Assembly (NCBI RefSeq): GCF_004005965.1
Contig: NZ_SACY01000005.1
Span: forward strand, 62,001 to 126,000
Length of the DNA stretch: 64,000 bases
Origin: Sandaracinomonas limnophila
GTDB lineage: Bacteria > Bacteroidota > Bacteroidia > Cytophagales > Spirosomataceae
Reading direction: 5' to 3'
The notes below the pieces were generated by a model. The model was not told the DNA's origin, did not search any database, and saw only the letters and a program-made list of their open reading frames with translations. This document shows, in pieces, positions 32,897 to 42,062 of this stretch; positions within the stretch are counted from its first letter, which is position 1, and each line of letters opens with the position of its first letter. The translations under genes were made by a program, and so were the position numbers.

Positions 32897-34117
32897 TTGT
32901 TCAAAGGAAAGTTCTATATCACCTTGCCATTGGCCTTTTACAACCGAGATACTTGGTTGAAAGTAGCCTTTATTTTGGTGTCGATATTAATGGCTTCCTT
33001 TTCTTGGTACTTTACAGATAGACTAGTTTCAAAACTTGAGGAGCGAGAAAAACAACAAATTGAATTGTATGCAGAAACTATCAGATATGTAATGACATCT
33101 GACGAAAATGCCGACATCAATTTCTTTTTTGAGCGAATCAAAAAAATCAATGAAAACAATACTATTCCAGTTATTTGGAAAGATGGTAGTGGGCATTTGA
33201 ATTCGAATAATATTGAAATACCTAATTTTAACAACACAGAAGATCGGCAAAAATTTCTAAAGGGAAAACTAGACGAAATCATTTTAGAAAACAATAAACC
33301 CATCGAAATGGATATGGGTTTTCAGAAAGAATACATTTATTATGGCAATTCAAATCTCCTAAAACTATTACGTTATTACCCACTTTCCCAATTAGTAGTG
33401 GTATTAATTTTGGGATTCTTGGGATACATTTTCTTCTCCTATTCTAGAAGAGCAGAACAAAACAGGGTTTGGGTTGGATTGGCCAAGGAAACTGCTCATC
33501 AATTAGGTACGCCTTTATCTTCATTAACTGCATGGATTGAAATATTAAAGGAAAACCCAAATGTGAATCCAGAAATTGTTGAAGAATTAGCCAAAGATGT
33601 TCAACGATTAGATACCATCACCACTCGTTTTTCCAATATCGGTTCTACTCCTATTTTGAAAAAAGAACCTTTGGAAGATTTAATTCATGGATTTATCAAT
33701 TATTTAAAAATTAGAATTTCAAGCAAAGTTACCATTGATATTCAATCTCATTTACCTCCAAATCAACAAGTAAATGTAAATAAATATTTATTTGAATGGG
33801 TAATTGAAAATATTTGTAAAAATGCTGTTGATGCGATGTCGGGTGCAGGATTAATTTCCATTCGATTAAAAGAAGGAAAAAACAATACCATTACTATTGA
33901 TATTGAAGATACTGGAAAAGGGATTTTACCTAAAAACACTTCCAAGGTTTTTGCACCTGGATTTAGCACCAAAAAACGTGGTTGGGGGCTTGGACTTACA
34001 TTGGCCAAACGAATTGTAGAAAATTACCACCTAGGGAAATTGCAATTAAAATGGACAGAGGTTAATAAAGGAAGTACTTTTAGAATCACATTACCCAATC
34101 CAACTGAAGAAGTATGA
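32897..34117 (+). CDS. Sensor histidine kinase
   Basis: 406 residues. One membrane helix lies near 22-40, an extracytoplasmic stretch of about 115 residues follows, then a second helix near 165-182. The H-box is AKETAHQLGTPLSSLTAW, a HxLGTPLS variant frequent in Bacteroidota. The N-box NICKNAVDAM, the G1 box DTGKGI and the G2 box GWGLGLTLAKRIVE are intact. No ATG exists before residue 33, and a stop lies just upstream, so TTG at 32897 is the best start. No response regulator is adjacent; it overlaps the downstream carrier gene by 4 bases. Its partner and signal are unknown. Confidence 0.88.
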   Translation: MFKGKFYITLPLAFYNRDTWLKVAFILVSILMASFSWYFTDRLVSKLEEREKQQIELYAETIRYVMTSDENADINFFFERIKKINENNTIPVIWKDGSGHLNSNNIEIPNFNNTEDRQKFLKGKLDEIILENNKPIEMDMGFQKEYIYYGNSNLLKLLRYYPLSQLVVVLILGFLGYIFFSYSRRAEQNRVWVGLAKETAHQLGTPLSSLTAWIEILKENPNVNPEIVEELAKDVQRLDTITTRFSNIGSTPILKKEPLEDLIHGFINYLKIRISSKVTIDIQSHLPPNQQVNVNKYLFEWVIENICKNAVDAMSGAGLISIRLKEGKNNTITIDIEDTGKGILPKNTSKVFAPGFSTKKRGWGLGLTLAKRIVENYHLGKLQLKWTEVNKGSTFRITLPNPTEEV

Positions 34118-35040
34118 ATTCACCCAATATAGTTTTTGGCACAGCATTAGCCATCATTTTTATGGGGTATTTATTGAAATCCACTGGATTTATTAAAGAA
34201 CATGAAGCTAAACATGTTTCTAAATTTCTAATGCATACCACATTTCCAGCTTTAGTAATTAGCACCATGACAAAGGTAGAAATGTCAGGCGAATTATTTT
34301 GGCTTCCCACTATTGCAATACTATTTGGAATCACTTGCTCATTTTTAGGCTTTAATTTATTCAAAAACGACACTTCAGGAAACCGAACCATTTTAACTAT
34401 GGGTTGTTCTGGCTTTAATTTAGGACTTTTTGCATTTCCTTTAATTGAGGGAATTTGGGGTTGGAAAGGTTTGGCCTATGCAGCCATGTTTGATATTGGG
34501 AATTCAATTATCAATTTCATGGTAACCTATGGCGTTGGAGCATTTTTAGCTGGAGGTGGAAAAGCAAATATTTCTTTTTGGGAGGTTTGCAAAAAAATTC
34601 TTTCCCTTCCTCCCTTCCAAGCCATGTTAATCGGATTAAGTATTAATTTATTTAAAATCCCAATTCCACAAGTTGGCATGGAAATTGTAGAAATAATTGC
34701 GAAAGGAAATAAGCCATTGGTTTTACTTTTAATGGGGATATACTTCAGTATTAGACTACCCAAACGTTCCCTTTGGGATGTTTTCAAGGTGTTAAGCCTT
34801 CGTTACACCTTAGGTTTTATCGTAGGATTTGCCATATATTTTCTTAGTCCCTTTGACCAGCATTTCCGAAACATGCTTTTAATATGTATAATTTTACCCG
34901 CTGGTATGACTTTAATTACCTATTCAGAACAATTAAATCTAAATTCGAATATTGCGGCGGCCCTTGTAAACTTTTCTATGTTGATTAGTTTTGCGCTCAT
35001 GTGGATTTTGGTGTATGCCTTTCAAATGGCTCCTATGTAA
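34114..35040 (+). CDS. AEC-family transporter (auxin efflux carrier type)
   Basis: 308 residues with about ten hydrophobic segments, arranged as two five-helix halves. Features include GYLLKSTGFIKEHEAKHVSKFLMHTTFPALV at the start (written here as a region), GCSGFNLGLFAFPLIEGIWG in the middle and PAGMTLITYSEQ near the end, which fit AEC carriers such as malonate or malate exporters. Substrate unknown. The ATGA overlap with the histidine kinase suggests coupled expression, perhaps a sensed solute. Confidence 0.83.
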   Translation: MNSPNIVFGTALAIIFMGYLLKSTGFIKEHEAKHVSKFLMHTTFPALVISTMTKVEMSGELFWLPTIAILFGITCSFLGFNLFKNDTSGNRTILTMGCSGFNLGLFAFPLIEGIWGWKGLAYAAMFDIGNSIINFMVTYGVGAFLAGGGKANISFWEVCKKILSLPPFQAMLIGLSINLFKIPIPQVGMEIVEIIAKGNKPLVLLLMGIYFSIRLPKRSLWDVFKVLSLRYTLGFIVGFAIYFLSPFDQHFRNMLLICIILPAGMTLITYSEQLNLNSNIAAALVNFSMLISFALMWILVYAFQMAPM

Positions 35041-35091
35041 AATCGGCATAATTTGGTAATTTTATAGCTTCAAAGATAAAATCCCACCTAA

Positions 35092-35811
35092 ATGGTAGTA
35101 CCATACAAAAACAACGAAGAGGGTAAAAAAGAACAAGTTGCCCAAATGTTTAATTCTATTTCTCCCAAATACGACTTTTTAAATCATTTATTAAGTGGAG
35201 GAATTGATATCATATGGAGAAAAAAGGCAATTAATTTAATCAAAAACAAAGGGATCAAGTCCTTATTGGATATTGCAACCGGAACTGGAGATTTTGCTCT
35301 GGAGGCATTAAAAATTAATCCGGAAAAAATCACTGGAGTAGATATTTCTGAAGGAATGTTGGAGGTTGGAAAAAAGAAAATTCAGGATTTAGGGTTAAGT
35401 CATAAAATAGAATTAAAACTAGGTGATTCAGAAAAATTAGACTTTGAAGACAATAGTTTCGATGCAATCTCCGTTAGTTTTGGAGTAAGAAATTATGAAA
35501 ATCTTGAAAAAGGACTTTCGGATATGTATAGAGTATTAAAACCTGGTGGTTATTGTTTGATTCTTGAATTTTCGAATCCAAGAAGCTTTCCAATGAAGCA
35601 ATTGTACAGTTTCTACTCTAAAGCTATTTTACCACTTTTAGGAAGAATAATCTCCAAAGATCCTGCGGCCTATACCTACTTGCCAGAATCTGTAAAAGCA
35701 TTTCCTGATGGTGAAAATTTCTTACAAATCCTTTCAAAAGTTGGTTATAAAGAAAACCAATGGAAACCAATGACCGGAGGTATTTGCTCCATCTATTTGG
35801 CAAGAAAATAA
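35092..35811 (+). CDS. ubiE: Demethylmenaquinone methyltransferase
   Basis: 239 residues, class I SAM methyltransferase; the last step of menaquinone synthesis. Visible: MFNSISPKYDFLNHLLSGG (the UbiE/MenG start), motif I LDIATGTGDFALEA, VDISEGMLEVGKKK, DNSFDAISVSFGVRN, and the signature RVLKPGGYCLILEFSNP. The MTGGICSIYLARK ending is also typical. The next gene starts right after its stop, which matches the ubiE-porT pairing of Bacteroidota. Confidence 0.95.
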   Translation: MVVPYKNNEEGKKEQVAQMFNSISPKYDFLNHLLSGGIDIIWRKKAINLIKNKGIKSLLDIATGTGDFALEALKINPEKITGVDISEGMLEVGKKKIQDLGLSHKIELKLGDSEKLDFEDNSFDAISVSFGVRNYENLEKGLSDMYRVLKPGGYCLILEFSNPRSFPMKQLYSFYSKAILPLLGRIISKDPAAYTYLPESVKAFPDGENFLQILSKVGYKENQWKPMTGGICSIYLARK

Positions 35812-36477
35812 ATGAAAAAAATAGGCTACAGTCTGGTTTTTCTCTTAGTTTGTGCAAACATTTCCTTTGCACAAAGTAAAAAGTATGTTCAGGTATTTCA
35901 TGAATATTATGATGACAAACCCATTCATTTTGGTTTTCAATTTGGATTTGTGCAAGCCCGATATTTTGTTTCAGAACCAATTACCCCTCATATAATCTCC
36001 CCTAGTAATTTTGGATTTTTTGTAGGGGGAAATGTGAATTACGCCTTTAATAAATATTTTGAGGCTAAGTCTGGGATAAATGTTGCTTTGTACGAAAGAA
36101 GAATTATATACGGAAATGCATACGAAAACGAAAAATATAGAGAATCTACTTGGATTGAATTTCCCTTTTTAATGAAATTCAGGTCAGTAAGAAGAAAAAA
36201 CCATCGAGCATTTATAAATGCAGGCTTTAAAGTAGGCTTAGAATCGAATAAAAAGGATAACACCACAGGTGTAAATGAATTTGATGGAGTAAATCAAACA
36301 GATTTTACTATCGAATATGGATTTGGCCTAGAAATATTTAATCGGTTTTTCAAATTATCTCCTGAAATAAGATTTTCAAACGGATTAGTAAATCTTTACG
36401 ACAAGGAAAATAACCTTTTTGGCAATAATTTAAATCTAAAATCAAATACGATTTCTCTAATTCTGAATTTCGAATAA
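35812..36477 (+). CDS. porT: PorT/SprT-like outer-membrane beta-barrel protein
   Basis: 221 residues with a signal peptide ending ISFAQ. The mature protein starts near YYDDKPIHFGFQFGF, followed by a SPSNFGFFVGG strand, TWIEFPFLMKFRSVRRKNHRAFINAG and a barrel ending SLILNFE. The DDKPIHxGF and IEFPxLxKxxSVR patterns together with the position immediately after ubiE match PorT, a component needed for type IX secretion and gliding in Bacteroidota. It is a short eight-strand-type barrel. Assignment to PorT rather than a generic PorT-fold protein rests largely on this pairing. Confidence 0.72.
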   Translation: MKKIGYSLVFLLVCANISFAQSKKYVQVFHEYYDDKPIHFGFQFGFVQARYFVSEPITPHIISPSNFGFFVGGNVNYAFNKYFEAKSGINVALYERRIIYGNAYENEKYRESTWIEFPFLMKFRSVRRKNHRAFINAGFKVGLESNKKDNTTGVNEFDGVNQTDFTIEYGFGLEIFNRFFKLSPEIRFSNGLVNLYDKENNLFGNNLNLKSNTISLILNFE

Positions 36478-36478
36478 A

Positions 36479-37393
36479 TCAATACAATTTATTCACAGCA
36501 TTTTTTGCTTCCACTTTTACTTCCAGGGAACTAACTGCTGAAAATCCAAACCAACCTGCACCTTGCCAAGCAGAATTTTTGTTAGTATTGATTAAATTAC
36601 TTGGTATATTAGCTGCAGGACGAGAAAACAAGCCTGCATTATTTATCTCAGAACGGGCTTGGAAATAAAAGTCAAATTCCCCTTCAGAAATAGACCAAAT
36701 CTCTACGCGCAATTTATTACCTTCTTCATATAACTCAGGAGATATCGCTGACCTAACTGGTAAAATAAACATCAAACCATCTCCTTGCGCTCCCTTTTGA
36801 AAATTAGAATCATACATAACTGTCAAATTATTGGGCTCGTTGAAAAGTTTATCATTTTTATAAACTTTTAATCGGTAACAATCTCCAACTCCTTTCGGAT
36901 CTGATGCATAAAATTGCGCCTCAAAACCTTCTGTAGGTTTCCCCTCACCCGATTGCCTCAAATTGGCTTTTGCCTTTTTGTATCGAATGGAATCGATTGG
37001 TGGCACGCGATACATTTTAGTACTAGCCTCTAAATGTTCCCCATTCCAATCAACTTTTAATACATATTTTCGACCTACTTTTCCGATGCTTTCTGAGCCA
37101 ATGGGCTTCCATTCATAAATTCCTTCCTGCGACAAACTTTCTTTAAATTCAAATACATTCCCAAGCGTATCTAAAACCTGAACCTTTGCACCTTTTATAG
37201 CTTCAATTGTTCCGTTGTCGAAATAATTCTGTGATTTTACCAAGCGAATCACTTGATTCCCAGGCAAGTTAGTCAATTGGGCATCAACCACTACAAATTG
37301 ATTTGAGTTTGGAACTTTTAAATCAACAACTTCTTCACAGGAAAAAAGACCCAAAACCATTAATATAGAAAATATGGAAAAAATGAATCTCAT
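36479..37393 (-). CDS. DUF4249 lipoprotein
   Basis: 304 residues with a lipoprotein signal ending LFSC; the next residues EEVVD are acidic, as in the Bacteroidota surface-export signal. NQFVVVDAQLTNLPGNQVIRLVKS opens the DUF4249 domain and the body is beta-rich. Such proteins accompany TonB receptors of the carboxypeptidase-regulatory-domain class, and here the ATG overlaps the receptor's stop by one base. A substrate-binding partner role at the cell surface is inferred. Confidence 0.85.
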   Translation of the reverse strand: MRFIFSIFSILMVLGLFSCEEVVDLKVPNSNQFVVVDAQLTNLPGNQVIRLVKSQNYFDNGTIEAIKGAKVQVLDTLGNVFEFKESLSQEGIYEWKPIGSESIGKVGRKYVLKVDWNGEHLEASTKMYRVPPIDSIRYKKAKANLRQSGEGKPTEGFEAQFYASDPKGVGDCYRLKVYKNDKLFNEPNNLTVMYDSNFQKGAQGDGLMFILPVRSAISPELYEEGNKLRVEIWSISEGEFDFYFQARSEINNAGLFSRPAANIPSNLINTNKNSAWQGAGWFGFSAVSSLEVKVEAKNAVNKLY

Positions 37394-39762
37394 TAGAAGT
37401 TAAAATTATAAGTTACAGCTGGCACAAAAGAACCAATGATTGACAATTGAACAGCTTCGGTCTGAAGCGTATTTTCTTCATTCGGTCTTGTATATATTGA
37501 AAATGGATTTTTTCTATTGTATAAATTGTAAATAGAGAATACCCATTCAGATTCACCTTTTTTGAACAATCCTTTTTTGCTTTTTCTAGTAGCCGAAATA
37601 TCTAAACGATTGTAATCTGGCACACGAATATTACCCCTAGTTCCAGCAGGAGTTAAAGGATAGGAAATCCCATCAAAACTAAACTTCTGAAGTGGTAATG
37701 AATAAGGAACCCCTGAAATATAGGCAAAATTCATCCCAAAAGACCACCTTTTTGCGGTTTGGTATTGTAAAATTAAATTAAAATTATGGGTTCGATCGTA
37801 TCGGGTGGGAAACCAATCGTTATTGTTCAATTCCTCAATTTTTCTTTCGGTTCTGGAAAGTGTATAACTTATCCATCCTGTAACTTTTCCTGTATTTTTT
37901 TTCACAAACCATTCCAAACCATAGGCACGTCCTAATCCAAACAATAAATCTTTTTCAAATAAAGGATTTAGAAACAAATTAGCACGGTCTGCATAATCAA
38001 TCTGATTATCCATAGTTTTATAATAAACTTCCATGGAGGCTTCATAATTTTTCTCTTCCCCTAAATTGGCAAAATAACCTGCAGCAAATTGATTCACCAA
38101 TTGTGGTTTTATATTATTTGTTGAACTAGTCCAAACATCTAATGGGGTTGATGCAGCCGTGTTCGACATCAAATGAATATATTGTGCTAAACGATTAAAT
38201 GAAACCTTAATGGAATTATTCGAATTCAAACTCCAATTTAAAGAAATTCGAGGTTCTAAATTAGTATAATTTGCAAGTACTTTAGATGGATCTGCTGAAA
38301 AGGTTTTCAGTGAATAACCTGAAGGATTTTCAATACTCTGGCCAGTTTTTACTCGCTCATAATATTCACCATTGGTACTTCTGAATTGATAATTAGAAAG
38401 GCGCAAACCAGATTGTAATGTCAAATTAGTAGCAGGTTTAAATTCATGACCTACATAGACTGAGCTTTCCATTCCTAATTTATCAGATTGCCCAAATTCC
38501 CTTTTTTCCCCATTGGAAGTTGCAGTTGCAGAACCTGGCTTAAAGTTATAGGAAATAACTTGTCCACCAAATGTAAGTGTATTATCTGGTTTAATGTAAT
38601 AGATAAAATCAGGCTTAAAACTTAAATTAATAATATTTGAATTCCATTTAAAGGCATTTTCTGGCTTTTTGTTTTTTAAATCAGAATCCAACATATAATC
38701 ATAATTGCTATAAAAAACTGTTGAATTTAAGAACAACTTATTGGAAAAAACGTGGTTCCATCGGGCAGACAAGGTCGAATTCCCCCAATTAAACCCAAAA
38801 CCTGAACCAAATACATCCCTCCCAAAATAGCCCGAAAGATAAAATGTATTCTTTGTATTAATGTTGTAATTTACCTTGGCTGTTAAATCGTAAAAACTAA
38901 ATTTGGCATCAGAACTGCTACCTGTCAAAAATGGTTTTGCCAAAACATCAATATAGGATCTCCTTGCTGCAACTATAAAAGAGGCTTTATCTTTTACAAT
39001 AGGTGCCTCAATGGATAAACGAGAAAATATAACTCCAATTCCGCCATGCACTTCCATTTTTTTGGAATTCCCTTCCTTCATTTTAACATCTAAAATGGAA
39101 GACCCTCTACCCCCAAATTGGGCGGGTATTCCACCTTTATATAGCTTTACATCTTTTACCGCATCCGGATTAAACACTGAAAAGAAGCCAAATAAATGGG
39201 ATGAATTGTACACAGGTGCCTCATCTAATAAAACTAAATTTTGATCAACCCCGCCACCTCGTACATTGAATCCCGAAGCACCTTCACCCACCGTAGATAC
39301 ACCTGGTAATAATTGAATTGCTCTAACTAAATCAACCTCTCCTAATAATGCTGGAATTTTTCGAATCGTTTTGATATCAATTTTATTAACCGACATCTCC
39401 ACACTGCGTACATTGTCTTCCTTCGATTGCGCTGTTACCTTAACCTCTTGCAGCTCTTCTATTTTTAATTCCAATTCAACATTTTCTTCCATCTTGTTTG
39501 CATTGAGCAAGATGGTTTTTACAACTTTTTTATAGCCGGCCGCACTAAAATTTAAATGATAAGAACCAGATGGCAAGGTTAAACTATAAAAACCATAGCT
39601 ATTAGCTGAAGTTCCCATTTTCAGCTCTTCTACATATATAGTTGCACCTATTATTGACTCTCCATTGGACTTATCTTTTACATAGCCGCTTATGCTTTGT
39701 TTTTGTCCAAATGCAAAACTGGATACAAAAAGCAAAAATCCTAAAAATATATGTTTTCCCAT
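37393..39762 (-). CDS. TonB-dependent receptor with carboxypeptidase-like N-domain
   Basis: 789 residues from ATG 39762, which opens the signal peptide (GFLLFVSSFAFG); 17 further in-frame codons upstream are unlikely. Domains in order: CarboxypepD_reg-like (SISGYVKDKSNGESIIGATI), linker with the TonB-box-like EEVKVTAQ region, plug (PALLGEVDLVRAIQLLPGV, FNVRGGGVDQNLVLLDEAP), and a 22-strand barrel ending VTYNFNF. With the DUF4249 lipoprotein it forms an uptake pair, probably for peptides or small organic ligands. A -7-like box TATATTTG lies at 39785-39778 on the minus strand. Confidence 0.92.
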   Translation of the reverse strand: MGKHIFLGFLLFVSSFAFGQKQSISGYVKDKSNGESIIGATIYVEELKMGTSANSYGFYSLTLPSGSYHLNFSAAGYKKVVKTILLNANKMEENVELELKIEELQEVKVTAQSKEDNVRSVEMSVNKIDIKTIRKIPALLGEVDLVRAIQLLPGVSTVGEGASGFNVRGGGVDQNLVLLDEAPVYNSSHLFGFFSVFNPDAVKDVKLYKGGIPAQFGGRGSSILDVKMKEGNSKKMEVHGGIGVIFSRLSIEAPIVKDKASFIVAARRSYIDVLAKPFLTGSSSDAKFSFYDLTAKVNYNINTKNTFYLSGYFGRDVFGSGFGFNWGNSTLSARWNHVFSNKLFLNSTVFYSNYDYMLDSDLKNKKPENAFKWNSNIINLSFKPDFIYYIKPDNTLTFGGQVISYNFKPGSATATSNGEKREFGQSDKLGMESSVYVGHEFKPATNLTLQSGLRLSNYQFRSTNGEYYERVKTGQSIENPSGYSLKTFSADPSKVLANYTNLEPRISLNWSLNSNNSIKVSFNRLAQYIHLMSNTAASTPLDVWTSSTNNIKPQLVNQFAAGYFANLGEEKNYEASMEVYYKTMDNQIDYADRANLFLNPLFEKDLLFGLGRAYGLEWFVKKNTGKVTGWISYTLSRTERKIEELNNNDWFPTRYDRTHNFNLILQYQTAKRWSFGMNFAYISGVPYSLPLQKFSFDGISYPLTPAGTRGNIRVPDYNRLDISATRKSKKGLFKKGESEWVFSIYNLYNRKNPFSIYTRPNEENTLQTEAVQLSIIGSFVPAVTYNFNF

Positions 39763-39866
39763 GTGATTTATCGAGCGCAAATATAAAAAATAAAGGCAAA
39801 ATTTTAGCTCCATTCATCACTTTGTATAAAAATATCAAAAAAATTGTAATATTTTTTTGATAATCA

Positions 39867-39878
39867 GTAATATATTAC
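39867..39878 (+). promoter_or_regulatory. Palindrome GTAATATATTAC upstream of the HTH gene
   Basis: A perfect 12-bp palindrome about 65 bases before the HTH-nagB pair and in the gap shared with the divergent TonB receptor. It is a candidate operator for the small HTH protein; AT-rich background makes chance occurrence possible. Confidence 0.4.
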
Positions 39879-39942
39879 CGATAGAATTTTTTTATTTATT
39901 TTTTTTAATAAAATTTGTGTCAACAAACGTAAGACCTCCGCC

Positions 39943-40155
39943 GTGGACCAAAAATTATTTGGAAATATTATAAAGGAAAAAAGAAATTCTTTAAACCTAT
40001 TGCAAGAAGAATTAAGCGAAAAAAGTGGAGTGGCAATTAAAACAATTCATTCCATAGAAACAGGAAAGGGAAACCCTTCCTTTCAAAGCATACAAAAACT
40101 ATTTGAAATTTTAGAACTAGACCTAATTATTATATCATCCAACCCAAAAAAATAA
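39943..40155 (+). CDS. Small XRE/HipB-type HTH regulator
   Basis: 70 residues from GTG 39943. A single Cro/C1-type helix-turn-helix: NIIKEKRNSLNLLQEELSEKSGVAIKTIHSIETGKG covers helices 1-4 (region named here), followed by NPSFQSIQKLFEILELDLII. The length and the LDLII ending match Y4mF/HipB-type antitoxin-like regulators, yet no HipA kinase is near. It sits 4 bases upstream of nagB, so the pair is likely co-transcribed. Control of nagB or of its own promoter is inferred. Confidence 0.8.
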   Translation: MDQKLFGNIIKEKRNSLNLLQEELSEKSGVAIKTIHSIETGKGNPSFQSIQKLFEILELDLIIISSNPKK

Positions 40156-40159
40156 TCCT

Positions 40160-42061
40160 ATGGAACAAGCCATCAGTTTTGAACGAATTCCAACAAAAAT
40201 ATTTAAAGATTCAGAGGGCGCCTCGAAAATTGCCGCTCAAGAAATAGCACAAATCATCAAACAAAAGGAGAAGGAAGGTAGGCCTGCGGTCTTAGGGTTG
40301 GCAACAGGCTCTACCCCTAAAAAAGTATACCAAGAATTGATCAGATTACATAAGGAAGAAGGTTTAAGCTTCAAAAATGTAATTACCTTCAATTTGGATG
40401 AATATCACCCAATGGAACCAGATGCAATCCAAAGCTATGTCCGGTTTATGAAAGAACAATTATTTGATCATATCGATATTCCTTCACAAAATATACATAT
40501 CCCGAATGGACAACTTCCTCTTGAAGAAATTCCAGCTTTTTGTAAAGCCTATGACGAAAAAATTGAAAGACTTGGAGGATTGGATTTTCAAATATTGGGT
40601 ATTGGAAGAAATGGACATATTGGTTTCAATGAACCAGGCTCTTTAATTAACTCCAAAACACGTTTAATGACACTCGACATGAGTACTAAATTAGACGCAT
40701 CGGTTGATTTTGGTGGACTAGAAAAAGTTCCTAAACGGGCTATCACCTTAGGAATTGAAAAAATAATGAATGCCAAACGTGTTTTATTGTTGGCATTTGG
40801 TGAACACAAAGCCCAAAGTATTGTACAAGCGGTGGAAGGTCCTGTGACTGCAGATATCCCGGCCTCCTACCTACAACAACACCAAAATGCAGTATTCATG
40901 ATAGATGAGGCTGCTGCAGCCAACCTAACTCGCATAAAAACACCATGGGTTGTAGAATCAGTGAACTGGGATAAAAACACCATTAAAAAAGCAGTTACAC
41001 ACCTTGCTTTAACCTTAAATAAACCTATTCTAAAACTAACGACAAAAGACTACAACGAAAATGGTATGTCGGAATTACTGTCTTTGTATGGACAAGCCTA
41101 CGACATTAACATTGAAGTTTTCAACTACCTGCAGCACACCATTTCGGGTTGGCCAGGAGGAAAACCCAATGCAGACGATACCTATCGACCCGAAAGAGCC
41201 TTCCCTGCTAAGAAAACAGTATTAATTTTCAGCCCACACCCAGACGACGACATCATCTCTATGGGCGGCACCTTTCAACGTTTACACGACCAGGGGCACG
41301 AGGTGCATGTTGCCTATCAAACCTCAGGCAATATTGCGGTAGCTGATGATGAGGCACTTCGTTTTGCAGAATTTGTGGTCGATTTCAACGATAATTTTGA
41401 TTCGTCGAACGCCAAGGCGAATCGAATTTATAAGGAAGCAGTCAAATTTTTGAAAAATAAAAAAGATTCAGAATTAGACATTCCTTCTGTCAGAGAAATC
41501 AAAGGACTTATTAGAAGAGGGGAGGCAAAAAATACTTGCAGATTTGTCGGAATCAAAAAAGAAAATGCACATTTCTTAAATATGCCATTTTACGAAACGG
41601 GAACCATTCGTAAGAAACCCATCGGCGAAGAAGATATTCAAATCATTGTTGACCTGATTGAGCAAATCCAACCCCATCAAATTTATGCTGCAGGCGACTT
41701 GGCGGACCCTCATGGAACCCACAAAGTTTGCCTAGATGCGATTTTCGAAGCCATACAACGCCTTAAACATCGAGAATACATGAACAACTGCTGGGTATGG
41801 TTGTACAAAGGTGCCTGGGCTGAATGGGATATCGACCAAATTGAAATGGCCGTACCAATGTCGCCCGACCAAGTTTACAAAAAAAGAATTGGAATTTTCA
41901 AGCACCAATCGCAAAAGGATGGTGTTGTATTTCAAGGAGAAGATTCTAGAGAATTTTGGCAAAGAGCTGAAGAACGAAATAGAGGCACGGCCCAATTATA
42001 TAACCAATTAGGCCTTGCCGAATATGAAGCAATGGAAGCTTTCGTTCGCTGGAGATTTTAA
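40160..42061 (+). CDS. nagB: Glucosamine-6-phosphate deaminase fused to a PIG-L deacetylase-like domain
   Basis: 633 residues. Residues 1-265 are a NagB domain: LGLATGSTPKKVY phosphate loop, FNLDEYHPM with the catalytic Asp, and GIGRNGHIGFNEPGS. Residues ~350-600 are a LmbE/PIG-L-like domain starting TVLIFSPHPDDDIISMGGTF, which supplies the metal-binding His-Pro-Asp-Asp; AAGDLADPHGTHKVCLDAI gives the second His. This two-domain form is known in Bacteroidota. Deaminating glucosamine-6-phosphate to fructose-6-phosphate is the expected reaction; the second domain may deacetylate an amino sugar. It feeds from or into the glmM branch. Confidence 0.9.
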   Translation: MEQAISFERIPTKIFKDSEGASKIAAQEIAQIIKQKEKEGRPAVLGLATGSTPKKVYQELIRLHKEEGLSFKNVITFNLDEYHPMEPDAIQSYVRFMKEQLFDHIDIPSQNIHIPNGQLPLEEIPAFCKAYDEKIERLGGLDFQILGIGRNGHIGFNEPGSLINSKTRLMTLDMSTKLDASVDFGGLEKVPKRAITLGIEKIMNAKRVLLLAFGEHKAQSIVQAVEGPVTADIPASYLQQHQNAVFMIDEAAAANLTRIKTPWVVESVNWDKNTIKKAVTHLALTLNKPILKLTTKDYNENGMSELLSLYGQAYDINIEVFNYLQHTISGWPGGKPNADDTYRPERAFPAKKTVLIFSPHPDDDIISMGGTFQRLHDQGHEVHVAYQTSGNIAVADDEALRFAEFVVDFNDNFDSSNAKANRIYKEAVKFLKNKKDSELDIPSVREIKGLIRRGEAKNTCRFVGIKKENAHFLNMPFYETGTIRKKPIGEEDIQIIVDLIEQIQPHQIYAAGDLADPHGTHKVCLDAIFEAIQRLKHREYMNNCWVWLYKGAWAEWDIDQIEMAVPMSPDQVYKKRIGIFKHQSQKDGVVFQGEDSREFWQRAEERNRGTAQLYNQLGLAEYEAMEAFVRWRF

Positions 42062-42062
42062 A

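Noticed and set aside
32818-33021. Open frame over the start of the histidine kinase gene
   Set aside because: It overlaps the kinase in another frame, and its sequence is not membrane or domain-like beyond chance; the kinase frame carries all motifs.
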